Origin: an uncultured Hyphomicrobiales bacterium
GTDB taxonomy: Bacteria; Pseudomonadota; Alphaproteobacteria; Rhizobiales; Beijerinckiaceae
NCBI GenBank assembly: GCA_903932565.1
Contig: CAIZGQ010000616.1
Location: 1 to 5,973, forward strand
Reading direction: 5' to 3'
Length of the DNA stretch: 5,973 bases
Shown here: one piece after another, positions 1-5,458 of the stretch
How positions within the stretch are numbered: the first letter of the stretch is position 1
How the letters are laid out: each line of letters opens with the position of its first letter
Made by a program: the position numbers and the translations under genes
Notes under the pieces: model-generated
What the model was told of the DNA's origin: nothing
The model's input: the letters and a program-made list of their open reading frames with translations, nothing else
The model's database searches: none

Positions 1-256
1 GCCCTCGACTGGCTGCAAAGCAACCAGCGACGATGTCTTGCAAGGAAGACAACCAAAAATGACGCTTCTATCTGCGGTCATTGCGCTTCAGTGACAAAAT
101 AAAAATGGGAACGTCGACCACGAGATGGCATTTTGCAGCGACATGAAGCGCCATCCAAGCCGGATTCGGCACAGCTTAAGGCGCTGATACTCCGATGAAG
201 CTAAGGTTTCCGTCCTGGCTTCATGGTCAGCTCGACAAGACTACTGCTCCGCGCGC
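1..256. other. Left-edge non-coding stretch, no supported gene
   Basis: I see no convincing gene here. The plus-strand frame starting at base 1 is open for 33 codons and ends at a TAA at 100-102, and the frame starting at base 2 is open to a TGA at 90-92. Either could be the tail of a gene lying to the left, but neither shows a recognisable motif. The stretch contains a short inverted repeat at 195-224. It also includes the outer arm (244-256) of the hairpin at the end of the minus-strand gene 257-547. Confidence 0.4.
195..224. repeat. Short inverted repeat downstream of the first small gene
   Basis: The arms ATGAAGC (195-201) and GCTTCAT (218-224) are perfectly complementary. Read as plus-strand RNA the stem extends by one U-G and one A-U pair, giving about 9 pairs and a 12-base loop. 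It lies 33 bases beyond the stop of the minus-strand gene. No T-run follows on either strand, so I do not call it an intrinsic terminator. A stem this short could occur by chance. Confidence 0.3.
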
Positions 257-286
257 TTACCAAGGTCCTTCGCGCGCGGACAGCAG
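244..286 (-). terminator. GC-rich hairpin enclosing the stop codon of the first small gene
   Basis: TCCGCGCGC (248-256) and GCGCGCGGA (272-280) are a perfect 9-base inverted repeat. CTGC (244-247) and GCAG (283-286) extend the stem past a 2-base bulge (281-282). The TAA stop of the minus-strand gene (257-259) lies in the loop. The stem should be very stable in RNA and sits where a transcript end would be expected. It lacks a following U-tract, so it may be a 3'-end stabilising structure rather than a true intrinsic terminator. Confidence 0.4.
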
Positions 287-547
287 CTCCAAGATCTTTT
301 TGTGCTGCACGCGGGCGGTTTCCAACGGCGAGCCGTGCGAGACGCCATCAGCACGAAACACACTATAATGCTTGACCAAAACCTGGTCTCCGGAAATCCA
401 CTTCACGTGACTTTCCAATGCATCTTTGGCCCAGTGCGTGGTCGTGATCTCCAGATATGATCCTGATGAAAGCTGCAGGCGAGACTGAAGATAGGGAACT
501 CCGAATTGCTCAGTTTCGATATGCAGTTGCTGGAGGTCTTTATCCAT
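257..547 (-). CDS. Small hypothetical protein, 96 residues
   Basis: I do not recognise this protein. It is soluble-looking, with no signal peptide, membrane segment or metal-binding cysteine motif. The middle (about residues 22-65) alternates polar and hydrophobic residues, as in LEITTTHW, HVKWISGDQVLV and YSVFRADG, which suggests a small beta-rich fold. The C-terminus (about 75-92, LETARVQHKKILELLSAR) looks like one amphipathic helix. The ATG at 547 is chosen because an in-frame TAA lies 15 bases upstream (560-562) and a weak purine-rich GGTGGA precedes it closely. A CATAAT-like box (559-564) lies too close to the ATG to be a confident promoter. The gene stands alone, divergent from the 933-1235 gene across about 385 bases. 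Composition and length are compatible with a real conserved hypothetical, but a spurious frame cannot be excluded. Confidence 0.5.
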   Translation of the reverse strand: MDKDLQQLHIETEQFGVPYLQSRLQLSSGSYLEITTTHWAKDALESHVKWISGDQVLVKHYSVFRADGVSHGSPLETARVQHKKILELLSAREGPW

Positions 548-932
548 CCATCCACCAAATTATGCTCTGTTTATGGAACAAGAAAATAAAGCTTCAGCAC
601 AAGAAGTAAAACTTGACCTTTGCCTTCGCGACAGGTCCAAAGATGCCATGCAAGTGCGCTTAAAATTGTGAACATCAATCCACCAGCGTGAGCTTTGCAA
701 TGCTGCCGGAGCGCCAAAACAATATTCAGCCTGCGTAGCTCGCCCCGAACTTGGCCCCGACACCTACCCAAACCGTGAGTAGATCCCCCATGTATCGGCA
801 AGACATCAATGACATTACTCTGAATTTGTCATGTCGATCAGTTTCCGTTGGCGATCCGGGTATCGAAGCCCCGTTTAAGAACGACTGATGTCCTCTGCGC
901 CAACCGGCAGTCATACGAACTCAGAGTAAGTG
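548..932. other. Intergenic region between two divergent small genes
   Basis: About 385 bases with no gene I can support. Several short open frames exist on the minus strand (for example 571-801 and 729-914). They are rich in Arg, Trp, Cys and His, overlap one another, and show no family motif, so they read as chance frames. The stretch should carry the promoters for both flanking genes, but no strong -35/-10 pair stands out. A 9-base inverted repeat (815-823 and 921-929) spans its right part. Confidence 0.45.
815..929. repeat. Distant 9-base inverted repeat ending at the start of the second small gene
   Basis: TTACTCTGA (815-823) and TCAGAGTAA (921-929) are exact reverse complements separated by 97 bases. 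The right arm lies immediately before the start region of the 933-1235 gene and contains its only Shine-Dalgarno-like bases (AGAG, 923-926). Pairing of the arms in RNA could mask that site. No target duplication or transposase supports a mobile-element reading, and chance is a real possibility. Confidence 0.25.
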
Positions 933-1235
933 ATGAGTGTGCACCGGATTGACCCCTCTCGACACGATGTTGAAGCGATCTGCCCCTTTGTTGTCGAGTT
1001 TCAATTGGCAATGGGAAATCGGGCTGAATTTGCATCGCTTTGGAAAGCCTTCAAATCCGCGAAAAGTCCTGTGCATCACGAATCGCATCTCATTGTTGAT
1101 AACAGGCACGTCAAATTTTTCTTCAAGGACAGGGCCAGCGCAGAACAAATGCGCGCGAACCTCCTTCTCATGACAAACCATGCGCCATCCCTCAAAGTGT
1201 TTGATTTGAGCCCCGCAGACGCATCTTTGGGCTGA
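933..1235 (+). CDS. Small hypothetical protein, 100 residues
   Basis: I do not recognise a family. The protein has no signal peptide or membrane segment. It alternates strands and helices: ICPFVVEFQLAM (about 15-27), a helix around EFASLWKAFKSA, then HLIVDNRHVKFFFKD, which looks like a beta hairpin, followed by an amphipathic helix ASAEQMRANLLLM. This order resembles a small alpha/beta sandwich, but that is inference from pattern only. The ATG at 933 is preferred over the adjacent in-frame GTG at 930 because AGAG (923-926) is then spaced 6 bases from the start. It precedes the polyketide operon in the same orientation but is separated by 238 bases with its own repeats, so membership in that operon is unlikely. 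Whether it is functionally linked is unknown. Confidence 0.5.
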   Translation: MSVHRIDPSRHDVEAICPFVVEFQLAMGNRAEFASLWKAFKSAKSPVHHESHLIVDNRHVKFFFKDRASAEQMRANLLLMTNHAPSLKVFDLSPADASLG

Positions 1236-1473
1236 ATTGCATCGACAGACATGCTTTCAGACCGCCAGATTACCCCAGAAAAACGCGTCACGGCCCACGA
1301 TTCCACTTAACGATTTAACGTCTTCGCGCCTCGACTTAACGCAAGCGTCTTGGTGCCTGGACGCCGCCTGAGTAGTTGCGCTTCGCCCGCCGCTATGAAC
1401 CAATTTTATTTGAGACCGTATCCTGCACTGAGGGTGTTTTTCCAGCTTGGCAGGCCGGCGCAAAGGTCCCTGA
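1236..1473 (+). promoter_or_regulatory. Leader region of the polyketide operon
   Basis: This 238-base spacer must contain the operon's promoter if the operon is transcribed independently. I find no convincing sigma-70 -35/-10 pair: TTGAGA (1410-1415) has no acceptable -10 partner at 16-18 bases. The notable content is a cluster of short direct repeats at 1307-1362. A good ribosome binding site, AAAGG (1462-1466), lies 7 bases before the ATG at 1474. Confidence 0.4.
1307..1362. repeat. Direct-repeat cluster upstream of the polyketide synthase gene
   Basis: TTAACG occurs three times, at 1307-1312, 1315-1320 and 1336-1341, so the starts are 8 and 21 bases apart. Overlapping this, CGTCTTCGCGCCTCGAC (1319-1335) and CGTCTTGGTGCCTGGAC (1346-1362) agree at 14 of 17 positions with a 27-base offset. 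Spacings near one or two helical turns are typical of cooperative regulator binding, so this could be an operator. No regulator gene is in the window and the identity of any binding protein is unknown. Confidence 0.4.
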
Positions 1474-2526
1474 ATGCGTGAAATTTCAAAGTTGATCTCT
1501 GTTGCGACCGCTGTTCCAAGTCATAAAATTGTCCAACGGGACGTGGCGGCGGCAGCCCATAAAGGCTTTGCGTCGCGGTTCGAAAACTTCGAGCATCTGG
1601 CGCGTGTTTTTGAAAGCTCCGGTATTCGGACTCGGTATGCTGCGCGCCCGCTTGATTGGTATTTCAATGCACTCGGCTGGTCCGAACGCAATGCAGCCTA
1701 TCTCGAGGTTGCGGGCGAGTTGTTCTGCGGCGCCGCCAACAAAGCCTTGCAGATGGCAGATATGAGCGCAGACGAGGTCGACAGCATCGTCACTGTGTCG
1801 TCCACTGGGATTGCAACGCCAAGTCTCGAATCCCGGGTGATGGGTCGCATGGGATTTCGCGCCGATGTGGAGCGTGTTCCCGTGTTCGGCCTCGGCTGCG
1901 CTGGTGGCGTCATGGGCCTCTCCATTGCATCACGCCTCGCGCAAGCGCGCCCCGGCAGCGTCGTGTTGCTGGTGGCAGTTGAGCTCTGCACATTGTCGTT
2001 TCGCCTCGACAAACTGACCAAAGAAAACATTGTCGCCACAGCTTTGTTTGGCGATGGGGCGGCCGCATGTGTGGTTCGCGCAGGGGATACCGGCCTGGCT
2101 GAACTCGAGATGGACGGCCAATACACGTGGCCGGATACGCTCAACATCATGGGGTGGAACGTTGAGCCTGAAGGCTTCGGCGTTATTTTCGACAGAGCCA
2201 TTCCGCCCTTTGCCGAAGCCAATATCGCCCCTGCCATCAGCCATATCCTCGCGCGCAACAATTTGACGCTCGCTGACGTTGACCGTTTTGCCTGCCATCC
2301 GGGCGGTGCCAAAGTGGTCAATGCGCTCGAACGTGCGCTTGCGCTGCAGCAAGGCGCACTCGATCATGAGCGCGATATTTTAGCTGATTACGGAAATATG
2401 TCTGCACCCACTGCCTTTTTTGTCCTTGAACGCCTTCTCCAAAAAGGTCTCCCGAGGCGCACATTGCTCACCGCCATGGGGCCGGGCTTTTCCACGTGCT
2501 GCGTCTCGTTGAAGGCGGCAGCATGA
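1474..2526 (+). CDS. Type III polyketide synthase (alkylresorcinol/alkylpyrone synthase type)
   Basis: A 350-residue chalcone/stilbene-synthase-fold enzyme, normal length for bacterial type III synthases. These cytosolic homodimers extend an acyl-CoA starter with malonyl-CoA and cyclise the product to resorcinols or alpha-pyrones. The catalytic triad is complete: Cys142 in GLGCAGG, His275 in ACHPGG and Asn308 in YGNMSAP. Other family blocks are present: DWYFNALGWSERNAAYLEVA (61-80), SSTGIATPSLESR (109-121), VELCTLSFR (169-177), NIVATALFGDGAAA (185-198) and the C-terminal loop MGPGFS (335-340). The start at 1474 has a good AAAGG site 7 bases upstream and gives the family's usual short N-terminus. 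The block style matches the BpsA/SrsA-like clade rather than plant-like or PhlD enzymes, but the starter and the ring type cannot be read from sequence. Its TGA overlaps the next gene's ATG (ATGA, 2523-2526), and the methyltransferase downstream supports a lipidic phenol or pyrone product. Confidence 0.93.
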   Translation: MREISKLISVATAVPSHKIVQRDVAAAAHKGFASRFENFEHLARVFESSGIRTRYAARPLDWYFNALGWSERNAAYLEVAGELFCGAANKALQMADMSADEVDSIVTVSSTGIATPSLESRVMGRMGFRADVERVPVFGLGCAGGVMGLSIASRLAQARPGSVVLLVAVELCTLSFRLDKLTKENIVATALFGDGAAACVVRAGDTGLAELEMDGQYTWPDTLNIMGWNVEPEGFGVIFDRAIPPFAEANIAPAISHILARNNLTLADVDRFACHPGGAKVVNALERALALQQGALDHERDILADYGNMSAPTAFFVLERLLQKGLPRRTLLTAMGPGFSTCCVSLKAAA

Positions 2527-3038
2527 CAGCAACTCTTGTCTTGCTGGCATTTGTGACGCTTGAGCGACTTGCCGAGCTTGTGATCGCACGTCGCAACACG
2601 CGCGCCCTTTTGGCACGCGGCGCTTATGAAGTGGCACCCGGCCATTACCCCCTCATTGTCGTCATGCATGCCGCGTGGCTTGCAAGCCTTTGGGGGTTGG
2701 GATGGGCAAACCCCATCTCGCCTTTTTGGTTGGCAGTCTTTCTCAGTCTGCAGGCTGCCCGCATCTGGGTGCTTGCTACCTTGGGTGATCGGTGGACCAC
2801 GCGCATCATTGTGTTGCCTGGCGCGCCGCTGGTTACATCTGGTCCGTTTAAATATGTCTCACACCCAAACTACCTTGTGGTCATCGGAGAAATCGCAAGT
2901 CTCCCGCTCTGTCTCGGCCTGCCGCTGGTTGCAATCGTGTTTTCGCTCGCCAACGCACTCATCCTGATGATACGAATTCGCGCCGAGAGTTCAGCCCTGT
3001 CCAGAAACGCGAATGCAACCACCACAGCAAATATCTGA
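2523..3038 (+). CDS. ICMT-family membrane methyltransferase (SrsB/BpsB-like O-methyltransferase)
   Basis: A 171-residue integral membrane protein of the isoprenylcysteine carboxyl methyltransferase superfamily. In bacteria, members next to type III polyketide synthases (SrsB, BpsB) O-methylate alkylresorcinols or alkylpyrones using S-adenosylmethionine, and I infer that role here. Hydrophobic segments lie near residues 2-20, 43-60, 66-86 and 117-150. The SAM-binding signature is clear: LVTSGPFKYVSHPNYLVV (103-120) with His114 and Pro115, then Glu123. A second conserved stretch, RIRAESSAL (151-159), lies at the C-terminal end of the core. The start at 2523 is chosen because its ATG overlaps the synthase TGA (ATGA). 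An upstream in-frame ATG at 2496 would add nine residues encoded inside the synthase's essential C-terminus and lacks a site. The polar tail (160-171) is encoded in the overlap with the exporter gene. A substrate other than the synthase product is possible but unlikely given the coupling. Confidence 0.9.
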   Translation: MTATLVLLAFVTLERLAELVIARRNTRALLARGAYEVAPGHYPLIVVMHAAWLASLWGLGWANPISPFWLAVFLSLQAARIWVLATLGDRWTTRIIVLPGAPLVTSGPFKYVSHPNYLVVIGEIASLPLCLGLPLVAIVFSLANALILMIRIRAESSALSRNANATTTANI

Positions 3039-4563
3039 GCCGCGCTTTTCAGGACTTGTCACATGGATTGGCTTTGCCACCATGTGCATTGGCATGTTCA
3101 TGGCCATCCTCGATGTTCAAGTCGTTGCGACGTCCCTGTCGACGATCCAAGGCGCACTGGACATACAAGCGGATCAGATCAGCTGGATACAGACAGCGTA
3201 TCTGATCGCCGAGATCATCGCGATCCCACTCACCGGTATCCTCACGCGCATGTTGACCATGCGTTGGCTGTTTGTTGCTGCCGTCTCCGTTTTCACGCTC
3301 GCCTCCATTGGATGCGCCACAAGCCATGGATTTGCAGACCTGATCACCTGGCGCGTTGTGCAGGGATTTTCAGGCGGCACGCTCATTCCGGCAGTTTTCT
3401 CCGGGGTCTTTTTGCTTTTTCCCATCAAACACCAAAATGTCGCAACGACATTGGCGGGGATCACAGCGGTCCTCGCGCCGACATTGGGACCCGTCGTCGG
3501 TGGCTGGGTTACAACCACCTATTCTTGGCACTGGCTCTTCCTGATCAACGTCGTGCCAGGCGCCCTTGCTGCCCTCATCGCCAGCCAAACCCTGCCACGG
3601 GAAAAGGCCTATTTTAACGAGGCACGAACACTGGATGTCCTGTCTCTGGTGATGATGGCGGTCGCTCTCACAGCGCTCGAAATCGCTTTGAAAGAAGCAC
3701 CAGATCGTGGTTGGCTGTCAGGCTTTGTTTTGTCTCTGCTGTTTTTGTTCGTGGTTGGTGCAGCGGGGTTTGTTCACCGGACGCTGTCAGCGTCGCCGCC
3801 AATTGTCGACCTGACCTCGTTTGCAGATCGTAATTTCACCATCGGATGTATCCTAAGCTTTGCGCTTGGCATTGGATTGTTTGGCTCCGTTTATCTCATC
3901 CCGGTATTTCTGGGATTTGTCCGATCGAAAAGCGCGCTCGATATCGGCGAAATCATGCTGGTCACTGGCGTTGCGCAATTGATCATGGCACCCATCGCTG
4001 TGGCGCTGGAGCCGCGCATGGATGCACGTGTGTTGACCGCACTTGGCTTTGCACTTTTTGCAGCAGGGCTAGCGGCGAGCGGCTGGCAGTCACCGCGTTC
4101 TGATTTTGAGGATTTGTTCCTGCCGCAAGTCCTGCGCGGCTGTGCCATCATGTTCTGTCTACTGCCCCCAACACGTCTGGCGCTCGGTCAATTGGCGGCC
4201 GCGCGCGTGCCGGATGCGAGCGGTCTTTTCAACCTGATGCGTAACGTCGGCGGGGCGATTGGAATTGCGCTGATCGATAGTGTTATTTACAGCCGTGCAC
4301 CAAGTCTTGGCCAGGAACTCACAAATCGACTAATAGGTGGCGACGCAGTCACAGCGACATTTGTTGGAATTCCGCCCGGTCTCGTTGAAGGCGCAAACAA
4401 CGGCCAGATTGATCCCGGCACTCTCAGCCTTTTGCAGCCGTTGGTGGAAAAAGCCGCCATGACGCAGGCAATCAACGAAAGCTGGCTCGTCATTGCGGCC
4501 CTGACCGGCATCGCAATGCTGTGCATTCCCTTTGCACGAAAAATTCAATCCGCGAAAATTTGA
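3013..4563 (+). CDS. MFS exporter, DHA2 (EmrB/QacA) family, 14 TM
   Basis: A 516-residue inner-membrane proton-driven drug/metabolite exporter. The size and segment pattern fit the 14-helix DHA2 family. TM1 carries GMFMAILDVQVVATSL (27-42), a variant of the family's LDxxIVNVALP motif with Asp34. Motif B is RVVQGFSGGTLIP (114-126). The antiporter motif C is LAPTLGPVVGGWVTTTYSW (154-172). DASGLFNLMRNVGGAIGIAL (401-420) is another DHA2 hallmark, followed by a long loop (about 427-490) before the last helix. The ATG at 3013 lies 26 bases inside the methyltransferase gene without a strong ribosome site, so translation is probably coupled. The next in-frame Met (residue 24) would remove part of TM1. 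Many EmrB relatives work with an EmrA/HlyD adaptor and an outer-membrane channel; neither is in the window, so it may export to the periplasm or borrow partners. Context suggests the methylated polyketide as substrate, but a self-protection or general efflux role is possible. Confidence 0.92.
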   Translation: MQPPQQISEPRFSGLVTWIGFATMCIGMFMAILDVQVVATSLSTIQGALDIQADQISWIQTAYLIAEIIAIPLTGILTRMLTMRWLFVAAVSVFTLASIGCATSHGFADLITWRVVQGFSGGTLIPAVFSGVFLLFPIKHQNVATTLAGITAVLAPTLGPVVGGWVTTTYSWHWLFLINVVPGALAALIASQTLPREKAYFNEARTLDVLSLVMMAVALTALEIALKEAPDRGWLSGFVLSLLFLFVVGAAGFVHRTLSASPPIVDLTSFADRNFTIGCILSFALGIGLFGSVYLIPVFLGFVRSKSALDIGEIMLVTGVAQLIMAPIAVALEPRMDARVLTALGFALFAAGLAASGWQSPRSDFEDLFLPQVLRGCAIMFCLLPPTRLALGQLAAARVPDASGLFNLMRNVGGAIGIALIDSVIYSRAPSLGQELTNRLIGGDAVTATFVGIPPGLVEGANNGQIDPGTLSLLQPLVEKAAMTQAINESWLVIAALTGIAMLCIPFARKIQSAKI

Positions 4564-4579
4564 AATGAGACCGGCCTGA

Positions 4580-4969
4580 TCACGGCTTCAGATATTGAAA
4601 TGAGGGCAACATTGTCAGGCCGTCTTTCGTCCCACCGGTGAGGACAATCTTACTGTCGGAAAATTTTAGTCCGTCATACCGGATTGCCACAAGCTTGCCG
4701 CCCATGCCGAGGAATGCCCCGACAGAAATGATGGCGTAGGGATCTTTGCCATCCAGCGTCACCAGAAGATCATCAATTTTGCCAATCGTTTCGTTCGAAT
4801 CGTTTGTGACGTTTGAGCCAATAATTTTGGTCGCGCGATACCCAGCTGCAACGGACTGAATATCCACTTTTGCGATTTCAACGGTCTGGGGCACACCTTG
4901 CGCCATGCCTTCTGATGAACAGGCAAAGCTTACAAAAGCAAAACTTGCGACAAAGAATAATCTTTTCAT
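4580..4969 (-). CDS. Secreted PRC-barrel domain protein
   Basis: A 129-residue protein with a signal peptide and one PRC-barrel domain. Residues 1-23 (MKRLFFVASFAFVSFACSSE then GMA) have a basic start, a hydrophobic core and a plausible signal peptidase I site after Ala23; Cys17 lacks a good lipobox. The PRC barrel runs from about residue 45 to 128: GYRATKIIGSNVTND, IGKIDDLLV, YAIISVGAFLGMGGKLVAIRY and the closing TKDGLTMLPSFQY, a typical ending in Hyphomicrobiales proteins of this group. The precise function of such periplasmic PRC proteins is not established; the domain is thought to bind proteins or ligands. The ATG at 4969 is preferred because it gives a proper signal peptide with a GGGA site upstream; a GTG at 4984 would add five residues. 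It converges on the MFS gene with only 16 bases between stops. Upstream on the same strand is the DUF3309 gene, with a hairpin between. Confidence 0.85.
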   Translation of the reverse strand: MKRLFFVASFAFVSFACSSEGMAQGVPQTVEIAKVDIQSVAAGYRATKIIGSNVTNDSNETIGKIDDLLVTLDGKDPYAIISVGAFLGMGGKLVAIRYDGLKFSDSKIVLTGGTKDGLTMLPSFQYLKP

Positions 4970-4991
4970 GGCAATTTTTCCCACTCGCCAG

Positions 4992-5012
4992 AAACGCCTG
5001 CAAGGCAGGCGT
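4992..5012 (-). terminator. Hairpin between the DUF3309 and PRC-barrel genes
   Basis: ACGCCTGC (4994-5001) and GCAGGCGT (5005-5012) form a perfect 8-base stem with a 3-base loop. On the minus strand the stem ends in three T residues (4994-4992) and then C, so the T-tract is short. It sits 46 bases past the DUF3309 stop and 25 bases before the PRC-barrel ATG. It may be a weak intrinsic terminator, an attenuator, or a processing/stability hairpin that sets the ratio of the two transcripts. Confidence 0.5.
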
Positions 5013-5057
5013 CCCTGAGCGACCTATCAATGTTGCAAAAGAAATCGCGCAGATGAG

Positions 5058-5222
5058 CTAAATCTTGCCGAGGATCAGGAGGATCACAAGGATGATAACA
5101 ATCAAGCCAAGACCGCCACCACCATAGTAACCTGTGCCGTAAAAAGGTCCGCCGCCAAGGCCGCTGAACCCGCCCAGCAAGGCTATGACGAGAACAATGA
5201 GGATGATGGTACCGATTGACAT
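5058..5222 (-). CDS. DUF3309 family mini membrane protein, 54 residues
   Basis: A 54-residue protein. It has a hydrophobic N-terminal segment (MSIGTIILIVLVIALLGG), a glycine/aromatic centre (FSGLGGGPFYGTGYYGGGGLG) and a second hydrophobic segment (LIVIILVILLILGKI). This layout, including the start MSxGTIxLI and the ending LLLGxI, is that of the DUF3309 family, a widespread proteobacterial group of about 50 residues with unknown function. Two membrane segments joined by a short Gly-rich loop are likely. The ATG at 5222 has a strong GAGGA site (complement of 5232-5236) with a 9-base spacer. It lies upstream of the PRC-barrel gene on the same strand, separated by 88 bases and a hairpin, so partial co-transcription is possible. 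A link to envelope or general stress is an inference from where such genes are usually found; no clear EcfG-type promoter was seen. Confidence 0.85.
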   Translation of the reverse strand: MSIGTIILIVLVIALLGGFSGLGGGPFYGTGYYGGGGLGLIVIILVILLILGKI

Positions 5223-5227
5223 GACTT

Positions 5228-5255
5228 TACGTCCTCACGTTGCGGAAGTGACGTA
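5228..5255 (-). promoter_or_regulatory. Possible hairpin covering the ribosome binding site of the DUF3309 gene
   Basis: In the minus-strand transcript, TACGTC (complement of 5250-5255) can pair with GACGTA (complement of 5228-5233). An alternative register pairs TACGTCAC with GTG and ACGTA around a 3-base bulge. Either pairing occludes part of the GAGGA ribosome site (5232-5236). This could be a translational control hairpin, or chance. The 5223-5458 spacer otherwise shows no gene. Confidence 0.25.
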
Positions 5256-5349
5256 TGACATCACCTCATTAAAACTGATGCGCTCACAAGCCCACGCGAA
5301 AGCGAGGACACTTGCAGGAGCTCCAGTGTTAATGAAACCGTGACGTTCA

Positions 5350-5382
5350 TGACAACCATCGGAAACTACCTGACAACGTGAC
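5350..5382. repeat. Spaced direct repeats in the DUF3309-hydrolase spacer
   Basis: TGACAAC occurs at 5350-5356 and 5371-5377, exactly 21 bases apart. CGTGAC occurs at 5339-5344 and 5377-5382. The spacer 5223-5458 lies upstream of the DUF3309 gene and downstream of the hydrolase gene. A regulator site is possible but the repeats are short. Confidence 0.25.
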
Positions 5383-5458
5383 AGACATAGCCTGCGATGC
5401 TGCACCAAGTCCCTGAATACTCAGCAAGGCCCTTTGAAAGTCTGATGTTTGTGCCGGT

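Noticed and set aside
1..102. Tail of a gene entering from the left edge
   Set aside because: The frame is only 33 codons, a second frame is nearly as long, and neither translation shows a recognisable C-terminal motif.
560..914. Overlapping minus-strand frames of 60-76 codons in the spacer
   Set aside because: They overlap each other, have skewed composition (Trp, Cys, Arg, His), lack good ribosome sites and show no recognisable motif.
1410..1438. TTGAGA as a sigma-70 -35 box for the polyketide operon
   Set aside because: At a 17-base spacer the matching -10 would be GGTGTT, which is not a credible -10 element.
1698..2321. A 207-codon open frame on the minus strand inside the polyketide synthase gene
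   Set aside because: It is fully antisense to a gene with intact catalytic motifs. Its product is Ser/Thr/Pro/Arg-rich with no family motif, which is typical of a shadow frame in GC-rich coding DNA.
2496..2522. Upstream ATG at 2496 as the methyltransferase start
   Set aside because: It would add nine residues within the synthase coding region. The ATG at 2523 forms the classic ATGA overlap and starts directly at the first hydrophobic segment.
3063..3617. A 184-codon plus-strand frame inside the MFS gene
   Set aside because: It is out of frame with a clear transporter. The product is rich in His, Arg, Cys and Asp with no plausible fold.
4561..4585. A bidirectional terminator between the converging MFS and PRC-barrel genes
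   Set aside because: Only 16 bases lie between the stops. No stem longer than a few pairs and no T-run is visible there.
4970..4984. GTG at 4984 as the PRC-barrel start
   Set aside because: It adds five residues before an otherwise ideal signal peptide, and it would consume the GGGA bases that serve as the ribosome site for the ATG at 4969.
5223..5458. An EcfG-type stress promoter (GGAAC with a GTT element) ahead of the DUF3309 gene
   Set aside because: Near matches such as TGAAC exist on the minus strand, but no partner element occurs at the required spacing.
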